This document shows positions 56,626 through 64,000 of a DNA stretch of 64,000 nt, one piece after another. A model generated the notes under the pieces. That model worked only from the letters and a program-made list of their open reading frames with translations, did not search any database and was not told the origin of the DNA. The stretch is from Heloderma charlesbogerti (Eukaryota; Chordata; Lepidosauria; Squamata; Helodermatidae), in NCBI GenBank assembly GCA_026122225.1, contig JANEZZ010000809.1, positions 374,501 to 438,500 of the forward strand, read 5' to 3'. Positions within the stretch are counted from its first letter, which is position 1. Each line of letters starts with the position of its first letter. The position numbers and the translations under genes are program-made.

Positions 56626-57951
56626 AGCCAGTGATATGTCCTTATTGGGCGATAGTCTTTTTCAGTGTTCTTATTTGATTGAAAGTTTGCCAGTTTATTA
56701 TAAGAGAGATATCTGTTTCATAAGAGAAAAAGTTCAAAATGAGTTGAAGCAGAATTACAAAGCAAGCATTTTTTAATCTTATTCTGGAGCATCACATTTT
56801 TGTTTGTTGTTCATGTTACAAAACTGTCCTGGCAGGTGGGATGACAAGAGGGGCTGAAACATAAGAGATGTTGTATTTCCTATTAAGATTTTCACTTAGA
56901 TAGTCTAAATTACTCCCCCCTCCCCCGGAAAGAGTTTTAATTCTGATCTTGCAACGCACTGCAGGGACTAATAGTGTCAGGGAAAAGACGTAAATGACTG
57001 ATAGAAGTCTATCTTTCAACCCTGCCAAGAGGTCTCTTGTATAAAGGTTTTGCTGTAGCATCATGCTTGGGTATTTGTTTGTCTCTGTTATTAAGAACAA
57101 TTTCTCATCTGACAGCAGGGAGAGAGAGAATCTTTTCTCTTCCCACAGTTTGCAAAAGTATGGGGGAAATGAGAGCTGTAAATTCTACATTAGCAGCATG
57201 ACTGCACACTTCCTCGAGGGGGAAGTAAGAGTGCAAATTTTCCCAGGAATGATTCATTGTGATTAGCTTCTTCTGTGAAAATGGCTATAATTTAGGTGCA
57301 ACAACCTAAGGTTCTGTGCCAGACTTGTGGTGCTGCTGCCTTCCTAGAAGTTGGACGTCTTGCTGCTGTGACCCCTCCCCCCCCAAGTTTAGATGTTCTC
57401 TACAGAAGCTACGCATGAAGGGGAAGTGAAGGCTTCACAGCTTTGCCTAAGGTTGAACTGCTGCAAGGATTTCCATCTGTATTCTGAAGTATTTCTGTTT
57501 TTAACAGGAGGTGGCGTGTCCATCTTAGTCAGTGGGCACAGTCCAGCAGAAATTGGACACACCTAGGCTCCCTTCAAAACAGAAGGGACTTAGATGTGCT
57601 TAATTGCCTTTGGGTTGTGTGTTTAGCATAAGCAGCGAGGTTCTTTTACCAGTGCTGCATTGCTGGCTGGGAGTCTCTGGCATGTGAGCAGTGTCAATGC
57701 ACTGGATAGGCCATCGGTGGCATGGGGGTGATGGAGTGTAGTAGAGGTTGTATCACCTGTTCATTAGCTTAATATCCCTTTCATGTCTAGTGCTCAGAGA
57801 ATCCAAGCATTGAGCAGAATGAGAGGAGCCGCCTCCATCCTTGCTATGATGCAGTAGAAAAACAATTGTGTTCCCCAGTAATTTGAGGTTCCTCTTGCCC
57901 AAGCAAGGTATGTTGGGCCTTGAGTGCAGCAGGGTTTTTCTCTGAAAATGC
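56626..57951. other. unannotated sequence
   Basis: No feature recognised. Confidence 0.5.
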
Positions 57952-58375
57952 AAGAAGAGCTTTGCTGAATAAGACCAAAGGCCTGTTTAGTCCAACAACT
58001 GGCTTCCCACAATGGCCAACTAGATGCCTATAGGAAGCCTATTAGTAGGACATGAGCACAATAGCCTTCTCCTGTTTTTGTTACCCAACAATTTCAGAGG
58101 CAGTCTGCCTCTGATCCTGGAAGTAGTATATAGCCATTCATAGCCTTACCCTCCGTGAATTTGTCTAACACCCCTTTAAATCCACCTAAGCTGATGGCCG
58201 TCACCACATCTTGTGGCAGTGAATTTCATCATTTAACTTTGAAAGGCTGGATGAAAACGTCTCTACTTTCTCCACACCATGCATTATTTTAGAAACTACA
58301 ACCATGCCACCTTTTGTCTAAACTAAGAAGCCCCGAACATGGCCTTCCCTATGCTTTTAGATTCCATAACACTGA
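57952..58375 (-). mobile_element. CR1-like LINE fragment (3' UTR region)
   Basis: Plus-strand reading: GACCAAAGGCCTGTTTAGTC, CACAATGGCCAACTAGATGC, CTCCGTGAATTTGTCTAACA, TTGTGGCAGTGAATTTCATC, ending near CTAAGAAGCCCCGAACATGG. These phrases, in this order, belong to a common sauropsid repeat that I place on the complement of CR1-type 3' ends. No frame is left. Confidence 0.65.
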
Positions 58376-59099
58376 GCTGTGAAAGGAGATTGGGTGACCT
58401 TTTGGGGGTTTCTGCATTAAGGAAAGTAGTGGGGCTGGAGAATATGATGGGTGCTGCACGTCCCACCTCCCCCTTTCTCTAGGTTATGGCTTCCAAGGTG
58501 CATTTGAGTTCATGTGGCATAGCTCATTTTTTGAAAGAAAAGACGAAATGTGCAGGAGCATGGGAACAGGTTTATTAAGCTCAACACATTAAGGAACAAA
58601 TCCATTTTCAGTTGCATTGTACACATTAATGTAAAACTTAATGGTAAAACTTTACACATTCATACTATAAACATCCAGGAACAGAACAACCAAGTTGTTT
58701 ATCATTTGCAATGTTTCTCTTGAAATGTGAAAATATAGTCACTATTTTTTTTAAATCTCCCAAAAAGTTTGTATGTAATAAGGATAGTTGAATCTTTCCC
58801 TGTACATCAAGGTCTCCTCCCTTTTTCTTCCTGCCATTAGTGGCTTCCCATTTGTTTTTCCTTCATAACTCATTTTAACAAGAGCTGGAGACTTGGATTT
58901 CCTTCCCCAGGACTAGAAGGCTTCCTGTATTCCCCCCCCCCCCCACTCCCAGACTTGGCCCTGCTTCTCTGGCACATTCCACGTGGTCTGGAAGGGCAGG
59001 GCCCTGACTGACCGACTCCAGCTACAAAGGTTGCTGCCCCAGTGGTTATTTTCACTGTTTGGATTTGTTTATTTCTCCTTTGTTTGACCTTAGTATAAT
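58376..59099. other. unannotated sequence
   Basis: C-run at 58933-58944. No feature recognised. Confidence 0.5.
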
Positions 59100-59285
59100 T
59101 ATTATTGGATTATTTAATCCTACTCCATATTGATTAATGTGATACGTTTTTATGTGTATGATTATTTAAACCTTGTTATGATTAGTAGTTAATTATTTGG
59201 AAATGTTCTGTAAATTTTCATGATCTTGTTGTAAGCCCTTTTGAGCATGGTTTTACTATGAAAAGTGGCACGGAAATAAACTGAT
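59100..59285 (+). mobile_element. L2-clade LINE 3' end
   Basis: TTGTAAGCCCTTTTGAGCAT, GGTTTTACTATGAAAAGTGG and CACGGAAATAAACTGATG form an L2 3' terminus after an AT-rich UTR. Confidence 0.6.
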
Positions 59286-59477
59286 GGTGATGATCTAAAT
59301 CAAAGGTCTCTATAGTGGAGCATCTTCTTTCCAATACTGCACAGCCAATGCCTCCAGGAGGTCCACAGGGAGGGCATGAAAGCAATAGACCTTCCCTGTG
59401 GGTTGTCCACACCATTTGGTTATTGAGAGGCATGCTTGTTCTGAACATGGAGGTTCCGTTTAAGTGTAATGACTGAC

Positions 59478-59580
59478 AACTGTTGATAAGCCTGTCCTCT
59501 CATGAACTGGTCTAATCCCTTTCTAAAAGCCATCTTAGTAGTGGTCACCACTGCATATATGGCAGTGAATTCTGGTGAGT
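59478..59580 (-). mobile_element. CR1-like fragment, same family as 57952-58375
   Basis: CATGAACTGGTCTAATCCCT, TTCTAAAAGCCATCTTAGTA and ATATATGGCAGTGAATTCTG align with the middle of that copy. Confidence 0.6.
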
Positions 59581-59775
59581 CTTATTAGGGGCTGAGTGTA
59601 GAGTTAGGGGATGATGGCTCTTCAGGATGAATGACTGTTCGGTGCAAATAATGATGCACTGAGGCTATTTTGGGTATGAATTCTTTGTTAAGGCAAATAA
59701 TGCATATTTGCCTAAAGTTGGACCAGGTGATATGTATCTTCTTCCTTTGATTCTGATCATCATTTGGAATGGCCA

Positions 59776-60075
59776 TCCTGAAACTGGCATCCTCCAGATG
59801 TGTTGGATGACAACTTCCATAATCCCCAGCTAGCATAGGAAGCTGCCTTAACACTGAATCAGACCCTTGGTCCATCTAGCCCAGTACTGTTGATACTGAC
59901 TTGCAGCATCTTCCTAGCCCTGTCTGGAGATGCTGGGGATTGAACCCAGGACCTTCTGCATGCAAAGCATGTGCTCTGTTACTGAGCTATGGTCCCGCCA
60001 GCCCTATGCCATGCTGGCTGGGGATGATGGGTCCAATGCATCTAGAGGGCGCCAGCCTGGGGAAGGCTGTTTTAG
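59776..60075. mobile_element. fold-back F1 interrupted by a SINE
   Basis: The left half is CTGAAACTGGCATCCTCCAG and ATGTGTTGGATGACAACTTC, to CCCCAGCTAGCA. The right half resumes at GCCATGCTGGCTGGGGATGA and ends CGCCAGCCTGGGGAAGGCTG. Confidence 0.85.
59834..59998 (-). mobile_element. SINE-B nested in fold-back F1
   Basis: A good copy: 3' end CATAGGAAGCTGCCTTAACA, CAGACCCTTGGTCCATCTAG; head GGGGATTGAACCCAGGACCT, TGCAAAGCATGTGCTCTGTT and ACTGAGCTATGG. It cuts the fold-back in its middle. Some body sequence is deleted. Confidence 0.9.
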
Positions 60076-61521
60076 AGTGTGTCTAATTCAGTTCTCTTCT
60101 CCGGCAATGTGTTGCTTCACCAAACAGAGAGGTGAAGCAGAGAGAAAACTATTCCCCTCCCCGCCCCTTAAAATCTCTTGTTGGATGTGAGAACTCTTGA
60201 TTTGTATTTAGTCACAGCGTGGAGGTTTCTGTGATTCTCTCCCCCCCCCCCCGCCTTTTGGCAGCGAGTGACATTCATGAATGTCCACAGCAGGTGGTTG
60301 TGTTACAAGGCAGCATCAAGGCAGTATGAAGGAAATGATTTAGGGAGAAAGCAGGAGCCTGTAAACTTTGAGCAGTTGAGGGAGAATCCGTCTCCTTAAA
60401 TCTGGCAGCCCATTCCCTAGAGAATTTGCTTTTATAAGTAGTCAAAACATACAGTGTTCTGCTCAGTTTCCTCTTAAGAAAGAATCCAACAAAGGAGCCA
60501 AAAACAAGATTCTCTTGTCTCCCCCCCCCCTTTTTTGTGGAAACAAAACAATTCCTTTGAGATTAGTGCTAGGAATGTTCCCCCCCCCCTCCATCCTCCC
60601 CAAATATACAACTTCCTCTGATTGATTGAACCACCTTAGGTAATCCTTGTGTGTGTAAGGTTTTGACTGTCAGTGGGCAAGAGGCCCTGAAACTGTGAGC
60701 TTAATATTAGGATGTAGTAAATTGACTTGGAGTATCTAGCCTATAGAGACTGATGCAGGGGAGTTATGAGCAAGCCAAGGTTATTGGATCATTCAGAGAC
60801 TGATTATCCTTCCACACTGTAATAAAGTAATTATGAACAACTGTATGAAAATTGGCTGCAGTCTGTTTCGGCACATTATTGCTGTCTGTCTCTTTAAAAA
60901 AAAAGGAAAAAAGTTTTTGCTTTATACAAACATTGTGTATGTTTTGCATATTCAGAGGATGTTGGCTGCAATACTTCCAGTGATACCTTTAAAGAACATT
61001 TGTCTAACTACACAAAAACCAAAGACAATCAGACTAATCCACCTTCGCAGCCTTGCAAATAAAGTAGATGTTACTAGCCTGCTCACTGACACACAACATC
61101 TGGGCTAAAGAATAATAAGTAAGAACTCTTGCTCATAGCCAAAGGCTACCATAACTTGTAAACAAATAGACCACCATATTTGAAAGAACTTGTGCTCTTC
61201 TAATTCACAAATGCTTTCCTGTGTAGTTACCCAGAGATTATACTTGTCTTGGGTGACTGGTCAGGTGGCTGCCTCTGAGTCTGTCACTTCATCAGTTCAT
61301 AAAATTTTTCTCCATTTACTTTCTCTTCCTTTTTCCATTCTGTGGTAAAACAAGCTACATTAGGACGTTTTGCGTAGCTCTAGATTGCAGTAAAATTTAT
61401 TCAGTTGCTAATGTGCATTTGGTGGCCCCAAAAGAAAATGGCAGGAAGTATTAGCATCACTGTGTGGGTGTCTTGTGTGAACTCTCTTTCATTCATTTTG
61501 AAAGAGTTTTCTTTCCTTTAG
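60076..61521. other. unannotated sequence
   Basis: C-runs at about 60240-60251, 60521-60530 and 60580-60588. No gene or repeat family recognised. Confidence 0.5.
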
Positions 61522-61659
61522 AGCAGAGCTGGGGAGCCTGTAGCTTTCCAGATGTTGTTGGACTCTAATTCCCATCAGCACCAGCCAGCCTGGCCATTGG
61601 TGAGGGATGATGGGACATAGTTCAACATCTGGAAGGCCACAGCTCCCCGACTCCTGCTT
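61522..61659. mobile_element. fold-back F1
   Basis: GCAGAGCTGGGGAGCCTGTA and CACAGCTCCCCGACTCCTGC are the inverted ends; inner TCCAGATGTTGTTGGACTCT and AGTTCAACATCTGGAAGGCC. Confidence 0.85.
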
Positions 61660-62475
61660 TAGAGCCTGATTTGCCATAAAACCTTGTGAATTTAGCACTG
61701 AGCTGTGGTCCCTCTCCATTACAGTTGAGGCAATGGAAGGCAGGGGAAGATGGTCTATTTCCCCCATCCAAGCAAAATACTTCTAGTATATGCTTTCGTA
61801 TAAAGTATTCAGGAAGCCAAGAGGAGGGGGAAACCAAGGGTAACAAAGTGGAGATAGTTATTAACAGACAGAAGTGGCTACTGCTGGAGTAATCCAGGAA
61901 TGCACAATGAGTTTTGAAGGTGCTAGTGTGCCTTGAATTCCTGAGTATTTGAGGAGTTGCTGGGCATATCAGATGTACTCCTCCTTCAAATTTGAATTAA
62001 TGCAATTAATGTTTATTTCTGGGTGCCATGATAACTTACTACATTTGGTTGTAGCATGCGTGATAGAAGGTTTAACGCTTGTCATAAATACAGCAACAGT
62101 TAATCCACTGCTGGATAATATAATATGATGAACAGGCAAAGAGAGTTTATCCTCTGTCAGTTATAGAGGACATGCATATTTTGATCTAGCATTATCGGCC
62201 TGCTCACTGTGGGGATGCAACTACTTAATTATTGTGGTAGAAAACATCTATTTTCTATTGTTTTCTGGACGCTTAATGTCATAATACTATGACATGAGGC
62301 TGCTTGTTAAAATTTATATAGGTATCAGTTGTTTGGATCACTTTTGAGGTTTTAGCTTCCACTTTCTAAGATTCTGTAGTCCAAGAACCAGATTCCTTTT
62401 GCTTAGGTGAGGAACAGGTGGGTGGGGGAAAGAAAAGCACTCTGTTCTCCAAACAGCATTTTGGGGGTTGGAACT
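61660..62475. other. unannotated sequence
   Basis: No feature recognised. Confidence 0.5.
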
Positions 62476-62477
62476 TA

Positions 62478-62705
62478 CAGTCAGGGCCAGAAATATTGGA
62501 ACAAGGATAACTGTTTTGGCAGTTGGCCTCTGTACACCACCACATTGAAGTTGAAAGGAAACACACCCAGATGGGAGCGAAGTCAGGACTTTCAGCTGTA
62601 ATTCAAGGGGTCTGACAAAAGTGGGGCACTAACCATTCAGGAAGTACAGCCAGTGGCATACACACACAGCCATCGTTGGGGGCTCATAAGTAATGGAACA
62701 AACCA
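62478..62705. repeat. Tc1 left terminal inverted repeat
   Basis: About 228 bp. Inner part includes GGGTCTGACAAAAGTGGGGC, ACTAACCATTCAGGAAGTAC and GGCTCATAAGTAATGGAAC, the latter motifs also near the other end, as in IR/DR-type Tc1 elements with inner binding sites. Confidence 0.9.
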
Positions 62706-62732
62706 ACATCATTTCAAACTTAAGGATCGCCT

Positions 62733-63768
62733 TTAATACCTGGATGAAAATCCTTTGCAGTCAATGACTGCCTGAAGTCTGGAACCCATGGACATGACCA
62801 AATGCTGAGTTTCCTCCCTTGAGATGCTTTGCCAGGCCTTTACTGCAGCTGCCGTCAGCTGCTGCTTGTTTGTGGGTCTTTCTGCCCTCAGCCTTGTCTT
62901 CAGTAAGTGAAAAGCATGCTCTATTGGGTTGAGATCAGGTGACTGACTTGGCCATTGAAGAACATCCCACTTCTTTCCCTTGAGAAACTCTTGGGTATCT
63001 TTTACTGTATGTTTTGGGTCATTATCCATCTGCAATATGAAGCGGCGTCCTATCAGTTTGGCAGCATTCGGCTGAATCTGAACAGAAAGTATAGCCCTAT
63101 ACACTTCAGAATTCATTCTACTGCTTTTATCAGCAGTCAGGTCATCAATAAACGCCAGTGACCCAGTTCCGTTGGCAGCCATACATGCCCATACCATAAC
63201 ACTGCCTCCACCATGTTTGACAGATGATGTGGTATGCTTTGGATCATGAGCTGTTCCTTTTCTTCTCCATACTTTTCTCTTCCCATCATGCTGGTACAAG
63301 TTAATCTTGGCTTAATCAGTCCAAAGAATCTTATTCCAGAACTGGGCAGGCTTTTTTAGGTGTTAGCTGGCGAAGGCTAATCTGGCCTTTCTGTTCTTGA
63401 GCGTTACCAGTGGTTTGCACCTTGTTGAGAAGCCTCTGTATTTACATTCATAAAGCTGGCTCTTGACTGTAGATGTTGACAATGACATGCCTACCTCCTC
63501 AAGAGCGTTCTTGACCTGGCTACATGTGGTGAAAGGGTTCCTCTTCACCATGAGCAGAATTCTGCTGTCATCCACTTTAGTTGTCTTCTGTGGTCTTCCA
63601 GGCCTTCTGCTGTTGCTGAGCTTGCCAGTTAATTCCTTCTTTTTCAGGATGTTTCAAACTGTTGTTTTGGCCACTCCCAATTTTTGCTATCTCTCTGATG
63701 GGTTTACTTTGTTTCCTCAGCCTAATGATGGCCTCCTTCATTCGCATGGACACCTCTTTGGACCTCAT
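62733..63768 (-). pseudogene. Tc1 transposase, inactivated
   Basis: Would encode a transposase of about 340 residues: an N-terminal paired-like helix-turn-helix DNA-binding region and a C-terminal DDE domain. Seen in order on the minus strand: MRSKEVSMRMKEAIIRLRKQ and IREIAK (first HTH); then a frameshift near 63685; LLMVKRNPFTTCSQVKNALE with STSTVK (second HTH); GFSTRCKPLVTLKNRKARLA; a TAA stop at 63363-63365; the first catalytic Asp (WTD), followed directly by a TGA stop where the family has Glu; then MYQHDGKRKVWRRKGTAHDP, GGGSVMVWACMAANGTGSLA, the second Asp in QMDNDPKHT, and the catalytic Glu in SPDLNPIEHAFH, ending ...DCKGFSSRY. The DDE triad survives, but one frameshift and two stops disable it. 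The last 189 codons are uninterrupted. Confidence 0.95.
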
Positions 63769-63904
63769 GTTGGGAGTTCCTGTGAACAGCTACCAAATGC
63801 AAATGTAACACTCAGAACCACCTCCAGGGCTTTTATCTGCTTGACTGGTCATGGTGTACCCAGGAAACAGGCCATACCTGGCCATACAGCTGCTTGTCAG
63901 CCAT

Positions 63905-64000
63905 TCGTTCCATTACTTATGAGCCACCAACGATGGGTGTGTGTGTATGCCACTGGCTGTCCTTCCTGAATGGTTAGTGCCTCACTTTTGTCAAACCCCT
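63905..64000. repeat. Tc1 right terminal inverted repeat, inner part
   Basis: Complement of the inner left repeat: GTTCCATTACTTATGAGCCA, ATGCCACTGGCTGTCCTTCC and CCTCACTTTTGTCAAACCCC. The outer 128 bp or so are not in the window. Confidence 0.9.

Larger units (their letters stand above)
62478..64000 (-). mobile_element. Tc1-family DNA transposon, right end outside the window
   Basis: The left end begins CAGTCAGGGCCAGAAATATT right after a TA dinucleotide (62476-62477), the usual Tc1/mariner target. Long terminal inverted repeats of over 200 bp are indicated: 62606-62699 is inversely repeated at 63907-64000 with only about five mismatches in 94 bp. If the right repeat equals the left one, the element ends about 128 bp beyond the window and measures about 1.65 kb. 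Such elements move by cut-and-paste with a DDE transposase, encoded here on the minus strand and broken. Squamates, frogs and fish have received such elements repeatedly. Confidence 0.93.

Noticed and set aside
63463..63969. Plus-strand 168-codon open frame
   Set aside because: It is antisense to the N-terminal half of the Tc1 transposase and runs into the inverted repeat.
1..64000. CRISPR arrays, operons, bacterial-type promoters or phage genes
   Set aside because: The DNA is vertebrate. The regular tandem arrays are microsatellites, and no spaced direct repeats of CRISPR type exist.

Overview
This is vertebrate nuclear DNA, AT-rich and almost entirely non-coding, most likely from a squamate reptile (lizard or snake). 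That is inferred from the repeats: two RTE-BovB LINE copies, a SPIN-type hAT transposon, a Tc1 element, many L2/CR1-type LINE fragments, tRNA-derived SINEs with L2-like tails, and numerous short fold-back DNA elements. No intact conserved protein-coding exon could be recognised. The only host-gene signal is a strong CpG island near 48.9-49.96 kb, which looks like a promoter plus a non-coding first exon ending at a consensus splice donor (exon end 49905, plus strand). If so, sequence to its right is first-intron and sequence to its left is upstream.

Layout. 0-10 kb: SINEs, fold-back elements, a TTAA-flanked MITE candidate (2728-3160), a perfect 22-bp hairpin (6042-6088), an L2 fragment, and a probable solo LTR (8724-9383) splitting a SINE. 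10-12.5 kb: two minus-strand L2-clade LINE 3' halves with reverse-transcriptase remnants, separated by a SINE. 12.5-22 kb: mostly unannotated, with a 307-bp MITE (14168-14474), old SINEs and a MIR-like relic. 21.97-24.96 kb: the most unusual object, a 2.97-kb element with SPIN-like ends and a perfect 8-bp target-site duplication, whose interior is not transposase but a patchwork of other repeats plus a GC-rich, possibly gene-derived segment.

25-33 kb: SINEs, fold-backs and a 3' L2 LINE flanked by a direct repeat of about 60 bp. 33.3-34.75 kb and 38.76-40.38 kb: two 5'-truncated BovB copies in opposite orientation, both broken. Between them lie a SINE, microsatellites, a minisatellite and a pre-miRNA-like hairpin. 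40-48.8 kb: sparse repeats and an unrecognised 119-codon ORF. 50-62.4 kb: mostly unique sequence with a CR1-like fragment and nested SINE/fold-back insertions. 62.48 kb to the end: a Tc1-family transposon with long terminal inverted repeats and a disabled transposase; its right end lies outside the window.

Family names rest on remembered sequence features, not on database searches. Boundaries of old repeats are approximate, usually to within 10-30 bp. SINE-A and SINE-B are labels used only in this annotation.
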